Source: Azospirillum picis
GTDB taxonomy: Bacteria; Pseudomonadota; Alphaproteobacteria; Azospirillales; Azospirillaceae
Assembly: GCF_017876115.1 (NCBI RefSeq)
Contig: NZ_JAGINO010000005.1
Coordinates: 248,001-312,000, forward strand
Direction of reading: 5' to 3'
DNA length: 64,000 nucleotides
The notes below the pieces were generated by a model. It ran no database searches. It was not told where the DNA came from and saw only the letters and a list, made by a program, of their open reading frames with translations. Each line of letters opens with the position of its first letter. The stretch's first letter is position 1. The position numbers and the translations under genes were made by a program. Shown here piece after piece: positions 7,441-16,334 of this stretch.

Positions 7441-8448
7441 ATGAAGGTGGCAGGATTGCCGGATGACGGCCTCGCTGGCTCCGACAAGGGCGCCTCGCTG
7501 CAGGAGCGGGCCTATCGCCTTCTGAAAGCGATGATCGGGGATGGCCGGATCGGACCCGGAGAGCGCCTGCTGGAAGCCCAGGTTGCCAAGGCCTTCGGCA
7601 TCAGCCGCTCACCCGCCCGCCATGCCTTGCGGACGCTATGTGCCGAGGCCCTGCTCGAGGAGCATGACGGCAAGGGGTTCGTGGTCGCCGGGTGCGGGAC
7701 CGGCGGGGGCGACGGGCTGCTGGCGAGCCTGGAGCCGGTCAGGATCCAGTCGCCCCCCCAATGGGAACGCATCTACAAGGAGGTCGAGCAGGAGCTGTTC
7801 ATCCGCATCCTGTTCGGGGCGGTGAGGATCAACGAGAAGCAGTTGGCCCTGCATTTCGACGTCAGCCGCACGGTGACCCGCGACCTGCTTGCGCGCATGC
7901 ACGGGATGGGGCTGATCGAGAAGGACGATGCCGGCCATTGGCTGTCGCGCCGCATCACGCCCGAGCATATCCGCGACCTTTACGAGATGCGGCGCCTGCT
8001 GGAACCGAAGGCCCTGCAGAAATCGCTGCCCCACCTGCCGGCGCCGGTGCTGCACCAGGCCCGTGACCGCGTCCTGCTGGCGCTGAAGAGCGACACCCCC
8101 GACAGCGCCGCTTTCGACCGGATCGAACGCGACCTGCATGTGGACGTGCTGTCCGGCTGCCAGAACAAGGAGATCCTGCGGGCGCTGGAGCGGACCCAAC
8201 TGGTGTTCGGGCCGACGCGCTATCTCTTCCACCCCTTTCTCGGCGTCCCGGTCGAAATGATCGACGGCGCCTTGAAGGAGCATCTGGAGATCCTCGACCG
8301 CGCCTTGCGCGGCGACGCCGACGGTGCCGCGCAGGCGCTGCAGGACCACCTGAAGGTCGCCGACGACCGCTGGCTCAGGCGTTTCGAGATCATCGCGAGC
8401 ACGACGCGGCTGCAGTTCCCAGCCTACCTCTCGCCGGCCGGCGGGTGA
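7441..8448 (+). CDS. GntR/FadR-family regulator with two winged-helix domains and an FCD effector domain
   Basis: This encodes 335 aa from ATG 7441, with GGAAGG just upstream; an in-frame ATG at 7276 would add 55 low-complexity residues. The first GntR-type winged helix spans about 20-83 (IGPGERLLEAQVAKAFGISR, SPARHALRTL). A second, more divergent one spans about 109-170 (RINEKQLALHFDVSRTVTRD), followed by an FCD ligand-binding domain (about 173-315). FCD regulators bind small carboxylates and release DNA. Two DNA-binding domains per chain is unusual; most family members have one. Likely targets are the two matching palindromes at 7232 and 13724, hence its own gene and the operon starting at 13586. 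Confidence 0.88.
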   Translation: MKVAGLPDDGLAGSDKGASLQERAYRLLKAMIGDGRIGPGERLLEAQVAKAFGISRSPARHALRTLCAEALLEEHDGKGFVVAGCGTGGGDGLLASLEPVRIQSPPQWERIYKEVEQELFIRILFGAVRINEKQLALHFDVSRTVTRDLLARMHGMGLIEKDDAGHWLSRRITPEHIRDLYEMRRLLEPKALQKSLPHLPAPVLHQARDRVLLALKSDTPDSAAFDRIERDLHVDVLSGCQNKEILRALERTQLVFGPTRYLFHPFLGVPVEMIDGALKEHLEILDRALRGDADGAAQALQDHLKVADDRWLRRFEIIASTTRLQFPAYLSPAGG

Positions 8449-8489
8449 GGGGCGCCGGCCGGTCCGGCGCACTCGCGCGTTTCCCGCCT

Positions 8490-9338
8490 TCACTCCCGCC
8501 AGGGCACGATGGTCTGCCGCTGCCGGCCCAGGCCCTGGATGCCGAGGGTGACGACGTCGCCCGCCTTCAGCCAGACCGGTTCGGGCTTCCTGCCCATTCC
8601 CACCCCCGGCGGCGTGCCGGTGGCGATGATGTCGCCCGGAAACAGCGTCATGTAGGCGCTGCAGTAGGACAGCAGGGCGGCGACCCCGAAGATCATGGTG
8701 CGGGTGCTGCCGGTCTGCATGCGCCGGCCGTTGACGTCCAGCCACATGTCCAGCGCCTGTGGGTCGGGGACCTCGTCGGCGGTGACGAGCCACGGGCCGA
8801 CCGGCGCGAAGCTGTCGCAGCCCTTCCCCTTGTCCCATTGCGACGACTGCATCTGGAAGGCGCGCTCCGACACGTCGTTCACAACGCAATAGCCGGCGAC
8901 GTGGCCGAGCGCCTCGGCCTCGCTGACATGGCGGGCGGTCCGGCCGATGACGACGCCCAGCTCGACCTCCCAGTCCAGCTTGGTGGAACGCGGCGGCTGG
9001 ATGGTGTCGTCGTCCGGGCCGCAGAGCGCCGAGGTCGCCTTCAGGAAGACGATCGGTTCCGTCGGGATGGGCAGGCCGGTTTCCGCGGCGTGGTCCGAGT
9101 AGTTCAAGCCGATGCAGACGATCTTGGAAACGCCGTGGTAGGGCACGCCGAGGCGGGGCGAGCCGTCGACGAGCGGCAGCTCGCGGGGGTCGACCGCCGA
9201 CAGCCGGGACAGGCCGTCCGGTGACAGGTCCTCCGGCGTGAAGGCGCCGCGGAGGCCGGACAGGTCGCGCAGCCGGCCCTCCTCGTCGACCAGGCCGGGC
9301 TTCTCCCGGCCCGGATCGCCAAACTGGCAGAGTTTCAT
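8490..9338 (-). CDS. Fumarylacetoacetate hydrolase (FAH) family protein
   Basis: This encodes 282 aa from ATG 9338. A short N-terminal cap (to about 70) precedes the FAH catalytic fold, with VCIGLNYSDHAAETG, a metal-binding E-x-E (DWEVELGVVIG), VNDVSERAFQ and GDIIATGTPPGVGMG. Members hydrolyse C-C bonds of 1,3-diketo acids (for example fumarylpyruvate or 2,4-diketo-3-deoxysugar acids) or hydrate oxo-enoates, using Mg2+. It is the last gene of the minus-strand operon from 13586, 46 nt after the SDR, and probably makes the final cleavage of the pathway. The exact substrate cannot be told from sequence. Confidence 0.88.
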   Translation of the reverse strand: MKLCQFGDPGREKPGLVDEEGRLRDLSGLRGAFTPEDLSPDGLSRLSAVDPRELPLVDGSPRLGVPYHGVSKIVCIGLNYSDHAAETGLPIPTEPIVFLKATSALCGPDDDTIQPPRSTKLDWEVELGVVIGRTARHVSEAEALGHVAGYCVVNDVSERAFQMQSSQWDKGKGCDSFAPVGPWLVTADEVPDPQALDMWLDVNGRRMQTGSTRTMIFGVAALLSYCSAYMTLFPGDIIATGTPPGVGMGRKPEPVWLKAGDVVTLGIQGLGRQRQTIVPWRE

Positions 9339-9384
9339 CGCCGTGGATCCCCGTATGATGGCTGGTGTGGAGGCTGGCTGCCGG

Positions 9385-10122
9385 TCAGGCGACTGTGGAG
9401 CCGGCATCGACCGTCCAGGCGGCGCCGTTGACGTGGCGGGCCTGGTCCGACAGCAGGAAGCAGATGACGCCTGCGACATCCTCGGGCTGGCCGTAGGCGG
9501 CCGCTCCAGCCCGCCGGATGCCGCCCGACCTGCCGGCCTGTTCGTCGAGGGAGCGGATCATGCGCGTCTCGACCGGCCCCGGCAGGACCGCGTTGACCCG
9601 GATGGCCGTACCCGCCACATCGAGCGCCGCCACCCGGGTCAGGCCCAGCACGGCGTGCTTGGTGGCGACGTAGCCGGCCAGCCCGGCCCGTCCCCTGACC
9701 GCCGAGGTGGACGCCGTGTTGACGATCGCACCCTCTCCGCGCGGGATCATGCGGGCGAGGACATGCTTCAGGCCGAGGAAGACGCCCTTGGCGTTGACCT
9801 GCAGGAGCCGGTCGAAGACGTCGTCGGGGTAGAGGTGGAGCGGAGCGACGACACCCTCGATGCCGGCATTGTTCGCGAAGGCGGTGATCGGTCCCAGCAG
9901 CCGCTCGACCTGGTCGACCGCCTCGCCCATCTGGGCGCCGTCGGAGACGTCGGTGCGCAGGAACAGCGCCCGGCGCCCGGCCGTCTCCACCAGCGCCGCG
10001 GTCTCGTCCCCCAGGCCGGCGTCCAGGTCGAGGATGGCGACGTCGGCACCGGCCGCGGCGAGCGCCACCGCCGTCGCCCGCCCGATCCCGCCGCCGCCGC
10101 CGGTCACCAGCGCGACGGTCAT
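9385..10122 (-). CDS. Short-chain dehydrogenase/reductase
   Basis: This encodes 245 aa. It has the Rossmann glycine motif TGGGGGIGRA (about 7-16), NNAG, the catalytic Ser in NTASTS and the YxxxK pair in GYVATKHAVLG, and ends with the family-typical VNGAAWTVDAGSTVA. It is an NAD(P)-dependent alcohol/ketone oxidoreductase. Its ATG overlaps the stop of the upstream solute-binding protein gene (ATGA, 10119-10122), so it is translationally coupled within the operon 13586 to 8490. It probably oxidises a secondary hydroxyl ahead of the FAH cleavage step. Confidence 0.88.
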   Translation of the reverse strand: MTVALVTGGGGGIGRATAVALAAAGADVAILDLDAGLGDETAALVETAGRRALFLRTDVSDGAQMGEAVDQVERLLGPITAFANNAGIEGVVAPLHLYPDDVFDRLLQVNAKGVFLGLKHVLARMIPRGEGAIVNTASTSAVRGRAGLAGYVATKHAVLGLTRVAALDVAGTAIRVNAVLPGPVETRMIRSLDEQAGRSGGIRRAGAAAYGQPEDVAGVICFLLSDQARHVNGAAWTVDAGSTVA

Positions 10123-11375
10123 TGTCCCACCAGCGGGCATCCGCCGTCCTTCAGCGGCCGCCACACCTGGTCGGAGGGGATCACCTGCTTCACCTTGTAA
10201 TAGTCCCAGGGATAGTTGGATTCGGCCGGGGTCTTGACCTCGAACAGGTACATGTCGTGCAGCTTGCGCCCGTCGACCCGGATGCTGCCCTTGCCGAACA
10301 GGGGATCGTCGGTCGGGAGCTCCTTCATCTTGGCGACGACCGCCTTGCCGTCGGCGGAGTCGCCGCCGGCCGCCTCGACGGCCTTCAGGTAGTGAAGGAC
10401 CTCGGCATAGACGCCGGCCTGGAGCTGGCTCGGATATTTGCCGCCGTTGCGCTCGGCGAAGCGCTTGCTCCACTGCCGGGTCTGGTCGTTGAGGTCCCAG
10501 TAGAAGGCGGCGGTGAACTGCAGTCCCTGCGCGATCTTCAGGCCGAGCGAATGGACGTCGTGGAGGTACAGGACCATGGCGACCAGGCGCTTGCCGGAAT
10601 CGGTGAGCCCGAACTCGGTCGCCTGCTTGATCGAGTTGATGGTGTCGCCGCCGGCATTGATCAGGCTGACGACCTTGGCCGGCGATGCCTGCGCCTGAAG
10701 CAGGAAGGAGGCGAAGTCCTGGGTGTTGAGCGGGGTGCGGACGCTGCCGACCATGGTGCCGCCAAGCTCCTTCAGGACGTTGCGGACGTCGCTCTCCATC
10801 GCTTGGCCGAAGGCGTAGTCGGCGGTCAGGGCGAACCAGGTCTTGTCGCCGGCGCCGACCACCGCCCGCGTGGTGCCGACCGCCAGCGCGTAGGTGTCGT
10901 AGGTCCACTGGACGGTGTTGGGCGAGCATGCCTTGCCGGTCAGGTCGGAGGTCGAGGCCCCGGCGACCAGCATCGCCTTGTTCTTGTCGCGGGCGATGGT
11001 ATTGACCGCCAGGGCGACCGCGGAGTTCGGCAGGTCGACGATCACGTCGACGCCCTTGGTGTCGATCCACTCGCGGGCGAGCGAGGCGGCGATGTCGGCC
11101 TTGTTGAGGTGGTCGGCGCTCAGCACCTCGACCGGGCGCATCTTGTGGCCGGCCGTGAAGTCCTCCACCGCCATCTGGGCGGCGACGACCGAGCCGTTGC
11201 CGGTGATGTCGGCATAGAGGCTCGACATGTCGGTCAGCACGCCGATGCGCAGGGGGGCCTGGGCCTGGGCTTGGGTTTGGGCGCCTGCTTCCGGCGCCGC
11301 GACGGCGGCCAAGCAGAGGAGCGCGGCGGCCGATCCCATCACGCGGCGGCGGAGCGGCCAAGTCGATGTCGTCAT
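10119..11375 (-). CDS. ABC transporter substrate-binding protein, branched-chain amino acid/urea type
   Basis: This encodes 418 aa. A long signal peptide with RRRV and a hydrophobic core (SAAALLCLAAVAAPEAGA) is followed by a QAQAQA stretch and the type-1 periplasmic-binding fold (PLRIGVLTDMSSLYADITGN, GVDVIVDLPNSAVALAV, SLINAGGDTINSI). Members deliver amino acids, aromatic acids or other carboxylates to a LivHMGF-type importer. No permease or ATPase gene is present in this window, so it must use components encoded elsewhere. Its place between catabolic enzymes suggests it captures the pathway substrate. Confidence 0.9.
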   Translation of the reverse strand: MTTSTWPLRRRVMGSAAALLCLAAVAAPEAGAQTQAQAQAPLRIGVLTDMSSLYADITGNGSVVAAQMAVEDFTAGHKMRPVEVLSADHLNKADIAASLAREWIDTKGVDVIVDLPNSAVALAVNTIARDKNKAMLVAGASTSDLTGKACSPNTVQWTYDTYALAVGTTRAVVGAGDKTWFALTADYAFGQAMESDVRNVLKELGGTMVGSVRTPLNTQDFASFLLQAQASPAKVVSLINAGGDTINSIKQATEFGLTDSGKRLVAMVLYLHDVHSLGLKIAQGLQFTAAFYWDLNDQTRQWSKRFAERNGGKYPSQLQAGVYAEVLHYLKAVEAAGGDSADGKAVVAKMKELPTDDPLFGKGSIRVDGRKLHDMYLFEVKTPAESNYPWDYYKVKQVIPSDQVWRPLKDGGCPLVGQ

Positions 11376-11504
11376 GATTTTCCTCCCGATCGTTTGGGAA
11401 CGTGCTTCGGCGGATTCAGTCCGCTTCTGCCCGGCCGCCGGCGGTGGCTGTCGCCGGCGGCCGGCGGTCGGGCCGTTCCGGGGTATGGATTGCGCGGCCG
11501 GCGG

Positions 11505-12269
11505 TCAGGGAATGAGGCGTTTCAGCAGGCGGCGGTCCTCGACCGCGAAGCCGCCGCCATAGACGTCGGAGGACATGAAGTGCGCGCCGAGGATTTCCGG
11601 CTCCAGCGCGGCGATCGGGTCGTAGTCCGACGGATGCAGGGTCATGCTCACCCGGCCCTGGCGCGGCGGCGAATAGGCGAGCGGCGTCCGCCGGTAGACG
11701 ATGTCGGCATAGACCGGCTCCGGACGTTCCGGGTGCGGCACCCGCCGGACATGGATCTCGCCGGCCGGCTGCTCGGCGCCGTCGACCAAGGGCACCAGGG
11801 GCGCCTCCGGGTCGGGGGTGAAGCTGAAGTCGGCCAGCGGCGTGCCGCGGCGCTTGACCCAGCCTTCGACCCTTCCGTCCGGCGCCTCGTTGAAGCGGTA
11901 GGTCGCGTCCTTCTTGGTGTAGCCGAACACCTCGCGCCCGGCGGCGATACCCATCGGGTCGGAGCAGTACATGAAGATGTGGGTGTGGGTGAACAGGCCG
12001 TCGTAACGGACGGGGACCGAGACCATCAGGTCGAACATCTCGCCGGCATGGATCGCCAGCGTGTGGCCCGGCGACAGCATGAAACGGAAGGCGACGCGAT
12101 CGTTCACCAGTTCGAACGGCGTGTCGGACAGCAGCTTCGCCACCTTGGCCTGGTCGACCCGGGTCACCACCTCCACCGTCCGCAGCGGGCATTCCCATTC
12201 CAGCGGATAGGCCGGCGCGTAGGGCGGATTGACGCCGCTGTTCTCGTGCATCTTGTACTTGCCGAACAT
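11505..12269 (-). CDS. Acetoacetate decarboxylase (ADC) family protein
   Basis: This encodes 254 aa from ATG 12269, chosen because AGAAGGA lies 7 nt upstream; an ATG at 12290 would add 7 residues. The ADC fold is suggested by the segments PYAPAYPLEWECPLRTVEVV, FMYCSDPMGIAAGREVFGY, DYDPIAALEPEILGAHFMSS and the C-terminal GGFAVEDRRLLKRL. In true decarboxylases a catalytic Lys lies near GREx(F/Y)G(Y/F)xKK; here GREVFGYTKKD is present, so a Schiff-base Lys may exist. Homologues include decarboxylases and aldolase/dehydratases. It is the second gene of the operon. A 129-nt gap separates it from the binding protein. Confidence 0.82.
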   Translation of the reverse strand: MFGKYKMHENSGVNPPYAPAYPLEWECPLRTVEVVTRVDQAKVAKLLSDTPFELVNDRVAFRFMLSPGHTLAIHAGEMFDLMVSVPVRYDGLFTHTHIFMYCSDPMGIAAGREVFGYTKKDATYRFNEAPDGRVEGWVKRRGTPLADFSFTPDPEAPLVPLVDGAEQPAGEIHVRRVPHPERPEPVYADIVYRRTPLAYSPPRQGRVSMTLHPSDYDPIAALEPEILGAHFMSSDVYGGGFAVEDRRLLKRLIP

Positions 12270-12344
12270 CTCGTGTCCTTCTCTCTTCATGCCGGCCTTC
12301 TTGGGTCCGGCCGGCCCGGGGCGAATGGAAAGGCTGTGAGGGCG

Positions 12345-13586
12345 TCAGGCCGCGGGGACGGCCGCCGTCGCCGGCCTGCGGTCCGGCGGCATGGCGGCGG
12401 GGAACCGCGGCCCATGCCCGGCGCCGACCGCCGGGGCGTCGTCGAGCAGGATCGTCCGGTCGGCCGCGACGATGGAGGTGACGCCGCACAGCCCCATGGT
12501 CAGGTCGAGCTCGCGGTGCAGGATTTCCAGGCAGCGGGTGACTCCGGCCTCGCCCAGGGCGCCCAGCCCGTAGAGGAAGGCGCGTCCGACCAGGACGCCG
12601 TCGGCGCCGAGCGCCACCGCCTTCAGGATGTCCTGGCCGGAGCGGATACCGCTGTCGAACAGCACCTCGGTCCGCTGCCCGACGGCATCGGCGATCGAGG
12701 GCAGCATGGCGATGCTGGACGGCGCGCCGTCGAGCTGCCGGCCGCCATGGTTGGAGACGACGATGGCGTCGGCACCGTTCTCCACGGCCAGGATGGCGTC
12801 GCCGGGGTCCAGGACGCCCTTCACGATCAGCTTGCCGTCCCATTTCTTCCGGATCCAGCGGACATCCTCCCAGGACAGCGTCTGGTCGAACTGCTGGCTG
12901 ACCCAGGCGGCGAGCGAGCCGACGTCGGACACGCCGGAGACATGGCCGACGATGTTCCCGAAGCTGCGGCGCCTGGTGTTGAGCATGCCGAGGCACCAGC
13001 GCGGCTTGGTCGCCAGGTTCATCAGGTTGCGCAGCGTCGGCTTGGGCGGCGTCGACAGGCCGTTCTTCAGGTCCTTGTGGCGCTGTCCCTGGATCTGGAG
13101 ATCGAGGGTCAGCACCAGGGCGGAACAGCGGGCCGCCTTGGCGCGATCGATCAGCCGGGAGACGAAGTCGCGGTCCCGCATCACGTAGAGCTGGAACCAG
13201 AAGGGTTTCCGCGTGGCGGCGGCGACATCCTCGATCGAACAGATGCTGACGGTCGACAAGGTGAAGGGAACGCCGAATTTTTCCGCCGCCCGCGCCGCCA
13301 GGATCTCGCCGTCGGCGTGCTGCATGCCGGTCAGCCCGGTCGGCGCCAGCGCCACCGGCATCGTCACCGTTTCGCCCAGCATGCTGGTGGCGGTGGAGCG
13401 CCCGGCGATGCTGAGGCCGATGCGCTGGCGGAACCGGATGGCGGCCAGATCGGCCGAATTGGCGCGGTAGGTGCCTTCGGTCCAGGAGCCGCAATCGACG
13501 TAGTCGTAGAACATTCGCGGCACCCGACGCTGCGCGAGGAGGCGCAGGTCTTCGATGCAGGTGATGAGCGGTTCGGGCGGGCGCAT
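12345..13586 (-). CDS. FMN-dependent alpha-hydroxy-acid dehydrogenase/oxidase (LldD/glycolate-oxidase-like)
   Basis: This encodes 413 aa from ATG 13586. It has the TIM-barrel FMN fold with FYDYVDCGSWTEGTYRANS near the N-terminus, PVALAPTG, FQLYVMRD, VKGVLDPGDA and the catalytic SNHGGRQLDG, whose His is at about residue 280. It oxidises an L-2-hydroxy acid to the 2-oxo acid, passing electrons to O2 or the respiratory chain. It is the first gene of the minus-strand operon. The promoter region (TTGAAC, 17 nt, TACGAA on the minus strand, weak) overlaps the palindromic operator at 13724-13745. Related enzymes act on lactate, mandelate or glycolate; the substrate is not determined here. Confidence 0.9.
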   Translation of the reverse strand: MRPPEPLITCIEDLRLLAQRRVPRMFYDYVDCGSWTEGTYRANSADLAAIRFRQRIGLSIAGRSTATSMLGETVTMPVALAPTGLTGMQHADGEILAARAAEKFGVPFTLSTVSICSIEDVAAATRKPFWFQLYVMRDRDFVSRLIDRAKAARCSALVLTLDLQIQGQRHKDLKNGLSTPPKPTLRNLMNLATKPRWCLGMLNTRRRSFGNIVGHVSGVSDVGSLAAWVSQQFDQTLSWEDVRWIRKKWDGKLIVKGVLDPGDAILAVENGADAIVVSNHGGRQLDGAPSSIAMLPSIADAVGQRTEVLFDSGIRSGQDILKAVALGADGVLVGRAFLYGLGALGEAGVTRCLEILHRELDLTMGLCGVTSIVAADRTILLDDAPAVGAGHGPRFPAAMPPDRRPATAAVPAA

Positions 13587-13723
13587 TCTTCATCCCATGA
13601 GTTGCGTCGGACGCCTGCCGGCCCCGCCGCGTCCCGGAGGGGCGGCGGAACCGCCGGCTGCGACCGATCGTTCGAATGGGTGCCGTTTCCGGCGTCGTCC
13701 AGGGTGCTGCTTGCGATACTGTT

Positions 13724-13745
13724 CGTACATTGCATCCAAAGTACG
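13724..13745. promoter_or_regulatory. Putative operator 2, upstream of the catabolic operon
   Basis: CGTACATTG-CATC-CAAAGTACG is an inverted repeat with 9-bp arms and one mismatch. It shares its core and right flank with operator 1 at 7232-7253. On the minus strand it falls between a weak -35 (TTGAAC) and -10 (TACGAA), where a bound repressor would block transcription of the operon starting at 13586. Confidence 0.65.
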
Positions 13746-14065
13746 TTCAAAGCATGCCGCCTCGTGGCCTTCCCTGTCAATGGGGGCATCGAACAATTTG
13801 AACGAAGACAGTTCGCGGCCTGCGCCACCCGGAGGCGGGCGGGTACGGGCACCGACTCCGCGAAAGGAGTCGCCGTCGCTTGGGGCGTCAGGGAAAATAG
13901 GGAAGGGGGGCGCCGGGCGGTCCGCCCATGCCGCGGCGATGTCGCGGGGCCGTCACGGCCTCGCGAGGCAAAGGCGCCAACCATGGGAGGATGCCGGACC
14001 GCGCGATGTCTTTGGTTTTCCGTGCGATTCCCGCCCCGGGTGACGGCGTCCGAAGCGGTCGAGAA
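13746..14065. other. Intergenic region between the catabolic operon and hemF
   Basis: About 320 bases after the operator carry no convincing gene. Local GC is slightly lower near 13760-13810. I see no hairpin or repeat here apart from short G/C runs (for example at 13900-13920). hemF ends at its right edge. Confidence 0.5.
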
Positions 14066-14980
14066 CTAGGGCCACTTCACTTCGGGCGGCAGGCTCATCA
14101 GAATCGCCTCGGTGTTGCCACCGGTCTTCAGGCCGAAGGTGGTGCCCCGATCGTACAGCAGGTTGAATTCGACGTAGCGTCCGCGGCGGACGAGCTGATG
14201 CTCGCGCTGTTCGGCCGTCCAGGGCCGGTTCATGTGCCGGCGCACCAGCGCGGCGTACGTGTCGAGGAAGCCGGTGCCGACGTCGCGGGCGAAGGCGAAG
14301 TCGGCCTCCCAGTCTCCCGAATCCAGGTTGTCGAAGAAGATGCCGCCCACCCCGCGCGCTTCGCCCCGGTGCGGCAGGTAAAAGTAGCGGTCGCACCAGT
14401 CCTTGAAGCGCGGATAATAGTCGGGATGGTGGCGGTCGCAGGCGGCGCGCAGGCCGGCGTGGAAATCGGCGGTGTCGCCGTCGTCCGGGATCATCGGGGT
14501 CAGGTCGGCGCCGCCACCGAACCATCCGACGCTGGTCACGATGTGGCGCGTGTTCATATGGGTCGCCGGAACCAGCGGCGAGCGCATGTGCGCCACCAGG
14601 CTGATCCCGGATGCCCAGAATTCGCCCGTTTCGGCGGCACCCGGTATGTTGCCGCGGAATTCCGGGCTGAAGGTGCCGTGCACGGTCGAGATGTTGACGC
14701 CGACCTTCTCGAACACCCGGCCCTTCATCACCGACATGGTGCCGCCGCCGCCTTCGCCGCCGCCATGGTCCGGCCGCGTCCATGCCTTGCGCTCGAACCG
14801 GCCGGGGGGCAGGTCGGCGTGGGTGCCGGTCAGCTCGTCCTCCAGCGCTTCGAAGGTTGCGCAGATGCGGTCGCGCAGCTCCCGGAACCAGGCGGCCGCC
14901 CGCGCCTTGCGCTCTTCGACGAGACCGGCGCAGCCGGGGGTGCAATCTGGGGCGCGGTCTGGGCCGGCGTCGGTGGTCAT
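14066..14980 (-). CDS. hemF: Oxygen-dependent coproporphyrinogen III oxidase
   Basis: This encodes 304 aa. It has the full set of HemF signatures: [83 protein letters not shown] and the C-terminal [11 protein letters not shown]. It converts coproporphyrinogen III to protoporphyrinogen IX with O2 in haem synthesis. It is coupled to trmL by an ATGA overlap (14977-14980). The first 25 residues are a variable extension. Placement beside the cytochrome bc1 genes fits haem demand for respiration. Confidence 0.97.
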   Translation of the reverse strand: MTTDAGPDRAPDCTPGCAGLVEERKARAAAWFRELRDRICATFEALEDELTGTHADLPPGRFERKAWTRPDHGGGEGGGGTMSVMKGRVFEKVGVNISTVHGTFSPEFRGNIPGAAETGEFWASGISLVAHMRSPLVPATHMNTRHIVTSVGWFGGGADLTPMIPDDGDTADFHAGLRAACDRHHPDYYPRFKDWCDRYFYLPHRGEARGVGGIFFDNLDSGDWEADFAFARDVGTGFLDTYAALVRRHMNRPWTAEQREHQLVRRGRYVEFNLLYDRGTTFGLKTGGNTEAILMSLPPEVKWP

Positions 14981-15495
14981 GGCGTGTTGGTGTCCGGCGG
15001 TGCAGGGGCTTGGAACCCGGGTGCGGCGGTCTGCCGCAAGGCTTCACCCAACACCATTGCGGCACTGACCGCAACGTTCAAGGAGCGTGCATGCGGCTGC
15101 ATCGGGATGACCAGCCGGGCATCGGCTGCGTCATGCACCTCGTCCGGCACGCCGGCACTCTCGCGGCCGACCAGGATTCGGTCATTGGCGGCGAAACGGA
15201 AGGAGGTGTAGGGAACGGCGGCGCGCGTGGTCAGCAGCACCAGCCGCCCCGGGCGCGGGGCGGCGACGTAGGAGGACCACGAACTGTGCCGGGTCCAGTC
15301 GAGATGGTCGAGATAGTCCATGCCCGCCCGGCGCAGCCGCCGGTCGTCGAGCACGAAGCCGCAAGGCTCGATCAGATCGAGCGCCACGCCAAGGGCAGCC
15401 GCGAGTCGCATCAGCGTGCCGGTGTTCTGCGGAATGTCGGGTTCGAACAGGATGATACGCAACGTGGGCCTTGCTTCGAAGTGTTTGTTTTGCAT
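14977..15495 (-). CDS. trmL: tRNA (cytidine(34)-2'-O)-methyltransferase TrmL
   Basis: This encodes 172 aa from ATG 15495. A later TTG at the start of [16 protein letters not shown] is a possible alternative start, giving the usual family N-terminus. The SPOUT-fold knot region is seen in [39 protein letters not shown] and [20 protein letters not shown]. TrmL methylates the wobble nucleotide of tRNA-Leu isoacceptors with S-adenosylmethionine. It is divergent from petA across 240 nt and translationally coupled to hemF downstream. Confidence 0.95.
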   Translation of the reverse strand: MQNKHFEARPTLRIILFEPDIPQNTGTLMRLAAALGVALDLIEPCGFVLDDRRLRRAGMDYLDHLDWTRHSSWSSYVAAPRPGRLVLLTTRAAVPYTSFRFAANDRILVGRESAGVPDEVHDAADARLVIPMQPHARSLNVAVSAAMVLGEALRQTAAPGFQAPAPPDTNTP

Positions 15496-15735
15496 ACAAA
15501 TATTCAAGCCCCCCGCACACGCGACAAATTGTCTCCCGGCCAAGGACTTTTCAAGATGTCGACGCGACGGTATACCGCACCCGATACCTGGAACGCTTGC
15601 GCTCCGGGCCGGCGCGGCTGTCTTGAGGGTTTCCCATCGGGCGGGCAGGCCGGTCGCGTCATGCATTGAGAACGGTCCATCGGTCGTCCGGCGCGGGCAA
15701 AGGGCGTCGGGCATGCCTTGAGGAGAAACAGGCTT

Positions 15736-16305
15736 ATGGCTCAGACCACGCATCCGCCCGGGACGGGTGGCCACGCGGCCTCCGGCGGCGAGGGTAGTTC
15801 CCGCCGCGATTTTCTGTATCTTGCCACCGGTGCGGTCGGCGTTGTCGGGGTCGCCTCGGTGGCCTGGCCCTTCATCGACAGCCTGAACCCGGCTGCCGAC
15901 ACGCTGGCGCTCGCTTCCATCGATGTCGATCTCGCCCCTGTCGCCGAGGGGCAGGCGATCACGGTCACCTGGCGCGGTAAGCCCGTCTTTGTCCGCCACC
16001 GCACCGCCGAGGAGATCGAGTCCGCCAAGAAGGTCAACCTGGGCGACCTGCGCGACCCGGTCGCCGACGACGCCCGGGTGAAGAAGCCGGAATGGCTGAT
16101 CGTCATCGGCATCTGCACCCACCTGGGCTGCGTGCCGCTGGGCCAGAAGGTCACCGATCCGCGCGGCGACTACGGCGGGTGGTTCTGCCCCTGCCACGGC
16201 TCGCACTACGACACCGCTGGGCGCATCCGCAAGGGCCCGGCCCCCGCCAACCTCGTCCTTCCGACGTACGCCTTCACCGGCGATACCAAGATCCGGCTCG
16301 GTTAA
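15736..16305 (+). CDS. petA: Ubiquinol-cytochrome c reductase, Rieske iron-sulfur subunit
   Basis: This encodes 189 aa from ATG 15736, with AGGAGA 9 nt upstream. A Tat-type signal anchor ([20 protein letters not shown], about 21-47) carries the soluble Rieske domain across the membrane. The [2Fe-2S] ligands lie in CTHLGC (C127, H129) and CPCHGSHYD (C151, H154), with the disulfide cysteines C132 and C153. It moves electrons from ubiquinol to cytochrome c1 in complex III. It is the first gene of petABC, 29 nt before petB. Confidence 0.98.
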   Translation: MAQTTHPPGTGGHAASGGEGSSRRDFLYLATGAVGVVGVASVAWPFIDSLNPAADTLALASIDVDLAPVAEGQAITVTWRGKPVFVRHRTAEEIESAKKVNLGDLRDPVADDARVKKPEWLIVIGICTHLGCVPLGQKVTDPRGDYGGWFCPCHGSHYDTAGRIRKGPAPANLVLPTYAFTGDTKIRLG

Positions 16306-16334
16306 GCGGCCCAACGGTTCTGGAGACCCCCCAG

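Noticed and set aside
10122..14069. A 1,300-codon plus-strand open frame opposite the catabolic operon
   Set aside because: It overlaps four well-recognised minus-strand genes and has no domain pattern; a GC-bias artefact.
15496..15735. Riboswitch or Fur-type site in the trmL-petA gap
   Set aside because: Only a short AT-rich patch around 15485-15505 is visible; no conserved riboswitch pairing or Fur palindrome could be drawn.
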